From Manis javanica (lineage: Eukaryota; Chordata; Mammalia; Pholidota; Manidae), in NCBI RefSeq assembly GCF_040802235.1, contig NC_133163.1, forward strand, positions 39,080,501-39,144,500: a stretch of DNA of 64,000 nucleotides, written 5' to 3'. This document shows, one piece after another, positions 12,281 to 22,625 of this stretch (positions are counted from its first letter, which is position 1; each line of letters opens with the position of its first letter). Position numbers and translations under genes: made by a program. Below the pieces are notes generated by a model that saw nothing but the letters and a program-made list of their open reading frames with translations, was not told where the DNA came from and ran no database searches.

Positions 12281-13885
12281 GAACTAAAAATTTCTTCACA
12301 CACTCATTTGCTTCCTTCAAAGATCTTCCAGAATTCAAGATCCCAAAGCAAACACACTCTTATGTGTTCCCAAACTACTTTTTCTCAGGGCCAGAGAGAG
12401 ATTCCCACGAAGCTTCATTCTTCCAAGATGTAGCACCCTATCCATGCCAAAGAAAAAACACTTTAAAACAGTGTTTCTCAATATTAGGGTACATTATGGA
12501 TAGGAAATCTTGGCCCAAATCCCCTTGGTCATATAAAGCATGTCATATAATTGTATTTTTGGTCATGGAGGAGTGTTACAAAATAAACATTTCCCCATTA
12601 GAACACACTGGGAACTGTTTGCTGACACCTACACTCAGACCCAGCAGGCTCCCTTGGAAGAGTTTGGCAAAGAACAGGCCCTTCCTTAATGAGGTGCTGG
12701 AGTTAGTTGAAAATTAAATATTAATTTACAAAAAATTGTTGCATCTCAAAAACCAACACCGACGCCTGCATGTGGCTGTCTGCACTGTCTGCACCATCTG
12801 CATTCCCCTGGCTTTTGGTCTGTGAAATGTCCCGGGTCAACCAAGGACGACGCTATTTTATTGAATTGCATCACTCTTTCTAAAGCAGTCTGTGGAAAAC
12901 ATCAAGGTTTTTTTTTCTTTCTCAGAATTTTTTTCTTTTTCTATTTCCCCTACTGGAAAATTCTTTCTGAAACTCTTGATGGTTCGTTTCATATGATTCC
13001 AAGAGATTCATAATTATGAGAGCTGTGGGAGTACAAAGCAATAGATGTGATACCCATGGCTCCTCTTGGAGAACTTTCCCCCCAGCACAGGCTCTAGAGG
13101 GTCCCCACTGCCGGGTCACGGCCACTCGCTCTGAGGAGGCTCATCTGCCCTGTGCTGGCTTTCCTCTTGCTGCCAATTTGAAGGGTGATGACCCCAGAGG
13201 TGGGCCTGAGGCCCTCACTCCCTCCTCCCGTCTCCACCAGGAAGTCCAGTGTCCTCATGTTCAGCTACTCAGGTGCCCTTAATTCTTGATCCAGTCATTT
13301 CCCCCTCCGGCCCTCATTCTCTCAGCAGAATCCCTTTCTCTTCTTTACAAACCCATTCACATACTCACTTCACACAAAACTTTGTCTAGTTCCATGGCCT
13401 TAATTTGTAAGTGGAGCGATGGTTGCAAATTGGTTATTATATTGGTCCTTCCAAGGCAAATTGCATACATGTTTAATCCCCTAAGATTGTGGAAATGTTT
13501 CTCTTACATCTGATGCTGGAATTTCAGGACACCAGAGAAAATGGGTAGGATCCAGAGGCAGGCTGACCTTTGAGGTTTCTTCCAATCATAACACCGTGCT
13601 CTGGCTGCTATGCTCAGATCATGGGGATGGGAGTTTCAAAACTATCTAGGACCCAAATCAGTTTACATATTTTGACACAATTTCAATCAGAAAATAATTT
13701 TTTTTGGAGAGACTGGCAGATGAGGAACTTGACAAAATGACTAAAAAATGTATCATGTATTAAATCGTGTGTATTTAAGAAAATAGATACATGAGAATAG
13801 CCAAGACAAATTCTGTAAAGAATAAGAAGGGGGTACATGCTTGATTTGATATGAAAACATATGAGTTCCACTTCTGCTTAGTGTT
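12281..13885. other. Intergenic, no supported gene
   Basis: No gene recognised. The block 12470-12600 ('acagtgtttctcaatattag') may be a remnant of a hAT-type MER element, but I cannot place it securely. A pyrimidine tract lies at 12905-12950. The GC-richer part at 13060-13270 holds short overlapping frames without family similarity. Confidence 0.35.
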
Positions 13886-13889
13886 TAGA

Positions 13890-16345
13890 AAGCTGAAATG
13901 AGTACATCTCCCATGACAACAACAGAAAAGTCAGATAAACTATAAAACCCTCAGAAAGCGAAGGCCATACAGAATCAAAAAGCCTGAAATCTATGGAAAG
14001 ACAGTCCCTCCAAGGAGAGATGGGACGTAAGCAGGGGCTTACCTGTGACTAAATATAGGAAGAAAAGACACTAGGTACCATACCAAAGAAAAAAAGGGAA
14101 CTCAACTAAAATTGTTAAAGGTCAAAAGAGGACTAGCATGAGAATGTTGTAGCCCCTGGGAGTTGCAAATGCAAGAATTCACACCCACTTGGAGGATCCT
14201 CTCCATAGGCCCCCAGCCACTGCCTTAGAAAGGATTAAATGCAAGGCAGGAGACAAGCCTCCCTGCATGGTCCAGGCCTGAGGAAGGGGAGCAACACTGC
14301 TGAGGGAAAGGTAAAAAGTCACACATAGCCCCCTCTCCCCTTTAGCCCCTGGGAACGGACAGCAAACTCTGTTGTGCTCAGAGCACAGGTGGAGACTCAC
14401 TGCAGCTCGGGGAAGGTAAGAGACAAAATATCCTCTATCACTGGGCCCAGGATCCTATAAGAGGTCTCCCATCAGTAGGAGAGGGACAGAATATTCTCTC
14501 TTACACAGAACATAAGGCAGGATTCAAGAGCCTCAGGGAGGAAGGGCAAAGTTTCTGAGAAAACCCCACTCCAGAGACACAAATACACAACACCTGCCTA
14601 TGGCCTGTGCTAGGACAAAACACACCCAACACTCCCCAGCATCAAGTAACAAGAGACAGCAATCTACCCCACAGGCTGGAGGGGAGAGCACAGAAGAGGA
14701 ACCTTTCTGGGACACAGATACAAAGTGAAGGCTGAAATCTACGGGTGAAGGCAGAACATTGAGAAAACCCCTCTGGCACCCCTTCACGACCATCAGCATA
14801 GAGTAACGCTAAAGGAATTTGAATCTGGTAGTGCACTGAAAGTACAGTAACAACAAAACATAAACCAGGCCCAAATCCTGCTACAGTCATTCAATCTAGC
14901 AGAAGAAAAGGTGTGCCCATTTCCAGGCACAAATACTATTTTCATCAGTTCTTACATCTGTTCTATGCACAGTGTCTGGCATCCAATCCAAAATAAGGAG
15001 AAAACAAAAAAAGCTAGAACAACCCACTGTCAAGAGATACAGTAATCAACAGAGCCAGACTCCGAGGTGATCAAGATGGTAGAATTACAAATAGGGGATT
15101 TTAAATAACCATGATTACTATGTTAGAGGCCTTGTGGAAAAGATGGACAACATGTATGAACAGATTGAGAATTTTATCAGAGAGATGAAAGCCATAAGGA
15201 AAAACCAAGTGGAAATGTTAGAAATGAACATGCTAACAAAGATGAAGAACACCTTTAACAGGCTTAGGATCTGACATAGCGGAGGAAAGAATCAGTAAAC
15301 CTGAATATAGGTCAAAATAAAATAACCAAAATGAAACAGAGAAAAATAAAAAGCCACAAAATCCAAGATGCATGTGACAATAGCAAACTCTCTAATTGGA
15401 TTTCTAGGAACACAGAAAAGAGAAAATGCAGCCTAAGAAATATTTGAAGAGCTAATGAGTCAAAATTTTCCAAAATAAGGAAAGATATCATGCCCCAGAT
15501 TCAAGAATCTTAGAAACCCCAGGCAGAATAAATACAAAACAAATGAGCAGAAGAGGAAACACACTAAGATATGTTACATTCAAACTGCTATAATTGAATT
15601 ACACTTACAAACTCTGAAAAATTTAACAATAAAGAAACACCTAAAAAAAGACCCAGATGATTTCACTGGAAAAATTTTAAATGTAAGAACATCAGTATAC
15701 ACAATATATTGTAGAAAATAGAAGATAACATATCTCAACTCATTTTATAAGCTTTATCATGACACCAAAGTCAAAGACAGTTTAAAAAACTATACACTAA
15801 TATCCCACATGAACATTGATGCAGAAGTCCTTAAAATATATTAGAAATATATAAAAATAATTCAGGGACTATACACCAAATGACAAATGAATAATTAAAA
15901 TTGCTTATGCCAATATGGAATTTGTGAGAAAATAGAATAATACATCATGAACAAATATGGCTTATCCTGGGAAAGCAAAATTGGTTCAAATTTTTTTTTT
16001 CATCAATCAATGTTTTCCATCCTATTAACAGCTTAAAGAAGAAAAACCACATGATCCTATCAATTGATGCAGGAAAATCATCTATCAGACATTAACATTC
16101 ATCCGTACAAAATAGGAGAAGGGAATTTCTTTAAATTGATAAAGGACATCTACAGAAACCCTACAGCTAAAATCAAACTGAATGGTGAAAGGCTGAATGC
16201 TTCTTCCTAATACTGGGAGCAAAACAAGAACCCTCTCTCACTATTCCTATTCAGCATCTTACTGGAAGTCCTAGCCAGTGCAATAAGGTAATAAAAAGAT
16301 ATAAAAAACATACAGATTGGAAATGAATCCAGAGTCGCAAAAAAG
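13890..16345 (+). mobile_element. Old L1 (L1M-like), internally deleted
   Basis: Three L1 parts occur in order. A 5' UTR-like, purine-rich leader occupies 13890-15050. An ORF1 portion at about 15060-15500 includes the coiled-coil stretch around 'gaacagattgagaattttat'. ORF2 reverse transcriptase blocks lie at about 15660-16320 ('accacatgatcctatcaatt', 'acagctaaaatcaaactgaa', 'cactattcctattcagcatc'). The spacing between ORF1 and the reverse transcriptase part is far too short, so the ORF1 end and the ORF2 endonuclease region are deleted. Stops are frequent and no frame is intact. The right end is cut off by other sequence at about 16345. Confidence 0.75.
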
Positions 16346-16384
16346 GTGGACATGGATCAAGCGCTTAAAATTTTAGAGTGTTCA

Positions 16385-16740
16385 GGGCCACCTAACACCC
16401 AGATTCCTGCGCCAGGTTGGTCACAGAACAGGTTAGATCAATGCTAGGTCACCTACCAACCTGAAGAAAATTTCCATGCAATTTCTTCCATGCAAGTGGC
16501 CACCACCACTTGCTGTAAAACAACACAAAATCTCCAGCCCAGCAGCACATCTCACTAAAGTATTAATTTGACTCCAAGAGATCCAAGGCTTAGCTAAAGA
16601 AATGGAATCTTCAAGTTTCAAAGAATTGAGCACGGCATGCCACCTTCCGGCACACCTACTTATTTTATGTCTAAGAATCATGGTCCTGGAAGCTGTAGAT
16701 ATCAACAAAAATGGCAAAAATCTTATTAAAACAAACTAGA
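16385..16740 (+). other. Unidentified coding-like tract
   Basis: One plus-strand frame from about 16413 to a TAG at 16734-16736 reads through ~105 codons with only two stops (near 16435 and 16568). Its second half is protein-like (for example 'IQGLAKEMESSSFKELSTA' followed by a leucine-rich, possibly helical run). I do not recognise the family. It could be a decayed retrocopy of a host gene or part of an unfamiliar retroelement. It also carries a 22-bp identity (16496-16517) with the env remnant at 18802-18823. Confidence 0.25.
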
Positions 16741-16773
16741 ATTACAGTGAATATTATGGAGAACATTCTGTCT

Positions 16774-17180
16774 TGTCGGAGGTTTCAGTCCCGGGTAAGT
16801 TCACTTCGGGTTTGCGGAGACCAAATCATAACGATGGGACGTTGGGGATAATAGAGTTTATACCAAGCCCTACTCTCGTGGTGGCAGGTCAAGCGCTACA
16901 ATCCCGTCCACTCAAAGCAAGTCTGCGTGCAGCAAGCTGGTCTCTGCCTCCAGGCCTCTCTGCCCACCGCAGCCTCTCAGTCTTTTTGCTCAGCTCTGCC
17001 CCAACTCCAGCCTCTGCTCTCCTGCAACCGCGCAGCCCAGAGCACTGGGCGGAGCTTTTTATATAGAGTATAGAGTCAATAGTAATGAATTGCCCACACG
17101 TGTGCAGTGAGCAAGCCGACCAGGGTCAGGAGAATCTTGGCCATAGGAACCTTCATTTTCTTTAAGATTCCAATTACACA
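16774..17180 (-). mobile_element. Solo retroviral LTR, antisense
   Basis: On the minus strand this is a ~407-bp LTR beginning TGTGTAATTGG (17180) and ending CCTCCGACA (16774). It has a TATA-like box ('ctctatataaaaagctccgc', around 17060) and a GC-rich R/U5 region. The 'ccaacgtcccatcgttatga' and 'tttggtctccgcaaacccga' blocks near the end are typical of U5 in laurasiatherian ERV LTRs. No primer-binding site or internal region follows. No clear target-site duplication is visible, so the ends may be slightly off or eroded. Confidence 0.65.
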
Positions 17181-17449
17181 AAATTATTCATTTAAAAAGT
17201 ACACTGAAAACAAGGGCTCCCAAATCAAACAAATAGAATGCGGTACCTATTTTATTTACATATTTTAATTTAATATGCAGAAGACTCCAAAAGTCTTCAA
17301 GATTTCAAAACAGCTTCGTTGAAAGATTCATTGAAAGAGCTAATGAAAAATCAAAGACGCAAGAGGTACCTAAAACAAAAGATGGTAAAACCAATGTGAC
17401 TCTTACTACTCCCTTCTATCCTTGGTTAACTGAGTACTGGGTCGGGTAA
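17181..17449 (+). other. AT-rich tract, then unidentified 46-codon coding-like frame
   Basis: After an AT-rich stretch, the plus strand at about 17305-17445 reads 'FVERFIERANEKSKTQEVP' and onward to 'PFYPWLTEYWVG' before a TAA. It is uninterrupted but short. It may be part of the class I provirus that follows, or continue the unidentified tract left of the LTR. I cannot assign it. Confidence 0.25.
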
Positions 17450-17625
17450 TACTCTATCTGAATTGTCTTTCCACTCTGAGGAGACTACAAGACCATAAAC
17501 AAAAGTTCACCAAGTTAGTGACCTTAGAGCTGCAACAGCTAAAATAACACCAGGGCCTCCCCCAGTTAGCCAGCACAGTAAGGACTCACGGGGATGGGTC
17601 TGTCATCAGTTACTGGCCCAGCAAT

Positions 17626-17673
17626 TGGTGTCTCCTTTGCAAGCAACCAGGATGCTAGAAAAGAGATTATCCT
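17626..17673 (+). pseudogene. Retroviral gag nucleocapsid zinc-knuckle remnant
   Basis: The frame reads WCLLCKQPGC, a stop, then KRDYP. This is the shape of a retroviral CCHC knuckle (which binds Zn2+ and packages genomic RNA), but the histidine and last cysteine positions are substituted and a TAG interrupts it. It sits about 170 bp before the protease motif, as expected for the gag-pro junction. Non-functional. Confidence 0.6.
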
Positions 17674-17830
17674 CAAAGGTTTTGTCAAATCCTTCCACCC
17701 AATTCAAAATACCATACCTACCCTCAAAAGAGGGTACAGAGACTCTGAGGAATTCTCCAGTAAAGTACTACCAGTTATTCCCTTAAACAGACAAGGGGAA
17801 GCTAAAATTAAAATCAATGGAAAACCTTGA

Positions 17831-17890
17831 CAAATTCTGGTAGATACTGGGGCTACTCTCATTAAATCCCACTCTGAAGCCTGTAGAAGG
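17831..17890 (+). pseudogene. Retroviral aspartic protease active-site remnant
   Basis: The frame reads QILVDTGATL, with the DTGA catalytic triplet plus alanine at 17843-17854. This is diagnostic of retropepsin, which as a dimer cleaves Gag and Gag-Pol. It is preceded by a TGA (17827-17829) that may be decay or the ancestral gag terminator. Only the region around the active site is recognisable; the flap and the rest of pro/pol are missing downstream. Confidence 0.7.
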
Positions 17891-17899
17891 GATGCTTGG

Positions 17900-18516
17900 A
17901 AACTGGCAGAAGTCCATGAAGGGCAAGAATTCTTACCGGAGGCAGCTCTCCCGGATCTCCTGCCAGGTCAGGAGAGGAAGGTGAAATTTCACACGTCCTT
18001 TCCTTTCCCAATTCAGACCATTGTGAATTTGATTTGGGGTTACCCACTGATTATTGATCCTTTCTCTCCCAAGAAGCTAATGCCTTCTTGTTTGTCTCAT
18101 TTGTGTCCTGAGAACTTGGCTTGGCCTTCTGCCTGCCTGGGGCAGGGATGTTGTCAGTTCTTGTCCTTTGTGCCTTTGGAAAGATAATGCCTTTGTCCAC
18201 ATATCTCAGGCCACTGCAAAGATGGGTAATTCAACCTCCAAACAACTGTTGGATTTCCACGTTTGTGATCCTGTAATTCTGCCCATCACAAACTTCTCTC
18301 TGATTTCCAATGCTTCTGTTTCTCTGGGACAAAACAGCCCTCTCTCTATTATGTCAGGCTCCCTAATCTGGGGTCCCATTTATTTGTCTTTGGTTAACAA
18401 CCCTAAACCCAAGGAACCTTGCATCCGGGCTCTGCACAAAGAAAGGAGCACAAGGCAAGAGTAACCAGGATAAACTGCCTGCATGATCTACAGACCCTTA
18501 AATTCTGTTAGCCTCC
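17900..18516 (+). pseudogene. Probable env surface-subunit remnant, frames broken
   Basis: Between protease and env TM the sequence is exon-like in composition, with several ~60-100 codon frames ('VGNSTSKQLLDF'-like stretches near 18220, 'FSLISNASVSLGQNSPLSI' near 18295). Their position suggests surface-subunit coding sequence joined to pro by a pol deletion. I see no receptor-binding motif that I could name, so the assignment is by position only. Confidence 0.35.
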
Positions 18517-19062
18517 ATGGCTGCCACCTCTCCAATCCCAAGCCACAGACTCAAATGTGAATCATCAGGATGCAGTCATGATTCAAAATTATCTTCCTTT
18601 GGCAGAGCCCTCCTTCCCTGGCTAGGAATAAGTGCAAATGCGGCTATGAGCCAAAGCCTCTCCTTAATTCTTAAAGATATTGCAGAACCTGCTACTAAGA
18701 AAATAGCTGTCCAACAAAAATCCCTAGACTCTCTGACCAAAGTCGTTCTTGATAATAAAACAGCCGTTGGTTATCTTTTAGCTGATTGAGGTGTCTGTGC
18801 TGTGGCCACCACCACTTGCTGTACTTGGGCTGACACTTCTGGGGTAGCTGAAACTTGGCTACATAAGATCACAAAGAAGCCAGTTGGCTTAAGAAAGTGA
18901 CTCCTTCAGCATAGTCTTTGACTTATTTGATTCTGATTGGCTTGGATTTGGGGGACCATGGCTTCAAAGTTTACTCCAGACATTGGGAATTATCCTTCTT
19001 ATAATAATAATAGCCTCCTGTATTCTCTCAAAGCTTTATCTGCATATTTGCAGCCAATAACC
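18517..19062 (+). pseudogene. Retroviral env transmembrane-subunit remnant
   Basis: Class I retroviral TM architecture can be followed. A hydrophobic/alanine-rich start lies at about 18610-18660. A heptad-like helix (18690-18780) contains 'SLDSLTKVVLDNKTAVGYL'. The CX6CC disulfide motif is at 18796-18822 (CAVATTTCC). After a frameshift there is a membrane-spanning run rich in leucine and isoleucine (about 18960-19030), followed by a short tail. An in-frame TGA at 18787-18789 falls inside the immunosuppressive-domain region just before CX6CC, and a second break separates the ectodomain from the anchor. It cannot make a functional envelope. Confidence 0.75.
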
Positions 19063-19459
19063 ACCAAGCAAATGACCCTTAGAACATCAGAAAAGGAGCA
19101 AAGAGAACGACCGGGGTAAACCATGGCCGAATGTTTTAGTGTGTGAATACCACCCGGAGATTCATCAAGGACTATGAGAACTCCAGAGTGGCTGCTGCCC
19201 AAAGGCCTTAAACGTTTTTATCTTATCTTTCAGGTAGGCTAAGAAAACTGGCAAAAGCCAGTTAATGGAGGGGAGTTGTTCAAACAAGACAACAAGCCCC
19301 AAATGTCTAAGTCCCATGTCATCAAACGGAGTTAATTACAGTTCCAGCTCTCCGGAGGCTGGATCCTAAACCAACCAGGAATCACCTGATCAGCACTAGT
19401 TACATAATCTGCTTCAGAGACCCTTGCTGGCCCCTAAAGGACAGCAACCTTGCAGTAAC

Positions 19460-19707
19460 TGTGACGGGTTGAATTTGTTCTCCTCGGTTCTTGTCCCCAC
19501 TGCAACGAAGAATTGAAAGGCAGAGACACAATAGTGAAGCAGATTGAAAGTTTTATTTGAATGCACTCCCGGGGAGGAGTGGCCAGAGTCAAGGCAGACA
19601 AAGGCCCTGAGCTTTTGGGGGAAGGGCTGTTTATTATTCCCTAGCTGGGAGGCACCTCTTTTGATTTGACAGGGTGAGGTCATTTGATGGACAGCTCTAG
19701 CTACACA
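19460..19707 (-). mobile_element. Antisense LTR nested in the ERV1 3' LTR
   Basis: On the minus strand this 248-bp segment begins TGTGTAGCTAG and ends CCCGTCACA. It contains AATAAA signals ('gaataataaacagc' and 'caaataaaactttc', the latter near 19548) followed by a U5-like 'ctgcttcactattgtgtctc' stretch. It reads as a compact solo LTR of a second family. I could not find a target-site duplication, so it may be older than it looks or its borders may be shifted. Confidence 0.5.
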
Positions 19708-20029
19708 CCCGTTCCTCTTGGTGCGAATCTTTCCCCCAAATGCAGACCGAAAAGCCTATGGGAGGAAGCGGAGGGAGCAGAACTGCAATTTTATTGTAAT
19801 GAAATTATGGGAAGGTGTGGTTTGGGCTGTTCTTAGCTCCCGCTGGGACCTGGTTGGGACCCCTTTGGCCTGATGCCGACAGGCAAGAAGACCCCCTACC
19901 TCGGCGGTTTGGGCAGTTTTTTACTTGAAACTTATGTCCCCCATTCCCTGGCTGCTGTTGTCTTTCTACCTAACATAACCAAGCTGTTTTTTGCCTAGTA
20001 TGGCCTCCTTATTCCTGTCCCCTTCTGCC

Positions 20030-20037
20030 TATAAAAG
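20030..20037 (+). promoter_or_regulatory. TATA box of ERV1 LTR
   Basis: TATAAAAG placed ~140 bp before the LTR end, the usual position of the retroviral core promoter. Whether it still drives transcription is unknown. Confidence 0.5.
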
Positions 20038-20173
20038 TCTTTCATTTTGTATTTTCTTGGAGCTCCTTTCTCTCTGCTAGACTGGATGCTGCCCAATTCA
20101 TGAATCTGAATAGTCAGAAAGAACTTTAAAATTTACTCAGTTGAATCACTCGGTTGAATTTTGTTTTTTAACA

Positions 20174-21974
20174 CGTGTGATATAAGGTCCTTGCAACAGC
20201 GTATTGCTAATTCCTCCCTCCCAACATTTTAATTTAATTATGTTGCATTAATAATGTATGCATCAATAACACATTTAATAATGCACTATTAATATATTTT
20301 TTACTTTTAAATTTTATACACACACAATACATTACTATTTTTACTCTTGACAGTCATTGAAGTCATTTATCTTTAAGAATTAAAAGATTTCAAATATAAT
20401 TCGTCTTACCTTCATTTGTTCAGTTTCCAGTGCTCTTCATATCTTCCTTAGATATCTAGATACCTGTTTTTATCTTGTATCACGTTCCCCCTGCCTGGAG
20501 AAAACCAGGCAGAGTACACTTGCTGGCGATGAAGCCTTAGTTCTTTTCTGAATTCTTGCCCCTTTGTTAGGGTGAAGGGGTTTTGTTCTTGTTCTGTTTC
20601 CTTCCCTCAGTGTCACCAGAGCTCTGAGGGAAATGCTGTTTTGCCCTTTCTCCTGCAGATGAAGGCCTCTGTTCCAGAAAGAGATGGAGGTGGGGGTGCC
20701 AGTGGGGTTCCACGTCCCTCCTCAGCGACCGGTTTCCCTTCACTAGACCTGTGCTGTGGAGGGCTTCTGCGGCTGAGGGGCCCCATGAAGGACTCCCGCT
20801 AGAGATGCAGTCCCAGGGCTCCACACTCCCTCACAGCCCACACTCGTTCTCCACTAGTTCTTCGCCTACTCCAGGTGAGTCATTCTCCTGGCTGCGGCTG
20901 CGCCCAGGTAAGCATGGGCTCATGCCTCGTGCTTCTCAACAGGCCTCACTAATCCTCAGACTTCCACTAGCTGATGACCTTGTGACCTCAGTTTTCTAAT
21001 GGGTCCAATAAAACAAGTAAACTTGCAGTTTGGAGTGTTTTTATAAGAGGAGGTGATACTCCTAGATCTTTACATCTTGAGCTTTTATTCTCTTTTTACC
21101 TGCCTAACCCAAGGCCATTCATTCCTCCGTATGCTTTCCATACCCACAGAATGCCTTGGTGACAGCCACGGCTGATGAGAGAGAATTGACTGAGATGATA
21201 ACACACTAACAGGAAGGTGCTCCTATCACCCTGCAGGCAGCATCCTTCCAGGAGCCAGCTCTACTTTATAGAGAGTCCAGGTCTCCTGCCCCACACTGGG
21301 AAGGGCCAGTAGAGAGAGCTTGCAGAGGAGGCAACAGGAATGTAAGAAGACACCTGGGTCCCTTCGCTTTCGAGGCCCTGTCAGTCTCCAGCACCCGTTA
21401 ATCCCCTTACAGTTACAATCTGGGAGCCTGGGACCTGCCTGCGTTCTAGCAGCCTGCCCATATATAATGTCAGCATCTCTCTCTGCAGCTGTTGAGGTGC
21501 AGTGAAGACTGTTCCAGCTTTTGCAGGTGAAGAGAACAAGATTGAGAAGCTTCATTTATTTGAAATAGAACACAGAATCCCAAAGATGCAGTCTGTTCCT
21601 ACTCTACACTGTGTACCTCTTCAGGCATCTGAGCTGCTCTAGCCTCCAGCTAGTTCATTTGACTTCACTCGTCAATGAAAAGGAGGGACAGGCGAACAGA
21701 TGCACACATTTATCTGTTATATGTATGGGGCCTGTATCAGTATCAAATAAAAGCTGATTTCTTTCCTTTTTCTTTATGGAGGAGCTAATGGAGACCTGCT
21801 GAGCAAATAGCAAAGCCTCTGCTCTACCACAATCAGGGCAGCCTTCGTAGTAGAAATCACCATGCTCTGGCCTTAAAAGACTTCAATGCTTTGTGCCTAT
21901 TTACCAATGAAACTGCTTATGGGTTTGCTGGAAGAGCAATTTTTGTAGGGTTCTCTCAGTTAATACATATTTGC
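20174..21974. other. Intergenic, no supported gene
   Basis: A very AT-rich segment (20210-20400) is followed by a GC-richer segment (20560-20990) with overlapping short frames on both strands. There is no domain, splice context or named repeat that I can support. The GC-rich part would merit a conservation check. Confidence 0.35.
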
Positions 21975-22095
21975 ATCTAACATCCACCTCAAAAAACCTT
22001 TAAAGAGATAGTTTTTGTTATCTTTGCTTTACAGATAGGAAAACTGAAGCTCATAGGGAATGACTAACCCAAATCACTAATCCTAAGGAAAGGAA
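21975..22095 (-). repeat. MIR, antisense
   Basis: 'tttacagataggaaaactga' and 'agctcatagggaatgactaa' is the reverse complement of the MIR 5' part. Confidence 0.45.
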
Positions 22096-22625
22096 GTACC
22101 TTGAAGTGGCACTGGGGGAAACCTTGAAGGCGGAGCTGCTTTCAGCAATGTGCTTTCTCCCCTTTGTCACTGAGCCCTCCTGTGGGAGTCTAAGCTTGCG
22201 TATCCACCAAGGTCCCAGCAAGAAATGGATGGTATGCCCAAAAGGAAAGTTTAGTAAGAGACATATACAGTGTAATAAGCAAGGTTTAAGGAAATCACCA
22301 AGCAATAGTGAAGTACCCTTAGGGCTAAGGTATTAGTGTGCTAGGGCTGCCATAGCCAAAGACCACAGACTGGATCAACAGGAAGTTATTTGGTACACCG
22401 CTCTTGAGGCTTGAAGTCCAAGGTCAAGTGTTGGCAGGTCTGGTTTCTTCTGAGCCCTGTCTCCTTGGCTTGCAGACAGCCACTTTCTGTGGCCTCATAT
22501 GGTCTTTGCTCTGTACATGGGCATCCGTGGAGTCTCTCTGTGTGTCCCAATATCCTCTTCTTATAAAGACACCAGTCAGATTGGACTAGGGCCCACTCTA
22601 ATGGTCCCATTTTAACTTAGTCACC

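Larger units (their letters stand above)
17450..20173 (+). mobile_element. Decayed class I (gammaretrovirus-like) provirus
   Basis: Proviral landmarks appear in the correct order on the plus strand: a nucleocapsid zinc-knuckle remnant (17626), a protease active site (17843), env transmembrane-subunit remnants (18517-19060), a purine tract ending at 19275, and a 3' LTR (19277-20173). The distance from protease to env (~700 bp) shows that almost all of pol is deleted. No matching 5' LTR is visible to the left. The class I assignment rests on the single-frame gag-pro arrangement, the CX6CC env motif and the LTR type. Stops and frameshifts inactivate every gene. Confidence 0.75.
19277..20173 (+). 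mobile_element. 3' LTR of the class I provirus
   Basis: Starts TGTTCAAACAAG right after a purine tract (19265-19275, the plus-strand primer site) and ends TTTTTTAACA, giving TGTT...AACA inverted termini. A TATA box (TATAAAAG, 20030-20037) precedes a CT-rich R/U5 region ('gctcctttctctctgctaga') as in many ERV1 LTRs. The poly(A) signal position is degenerate ('gaatctgaatagtc', around 20103). The LTR is interrupted by an antisense LTR at 19460-19707; without it the LTR is ~650 bp. Confidence 0.7.

Noticed and set aside
20567..20824. Minus-strand 85-codon frame in GC-rich block
   Set aside because: Overlapped by two plus-strand frames; no domain; treated only as a composition anomaly.
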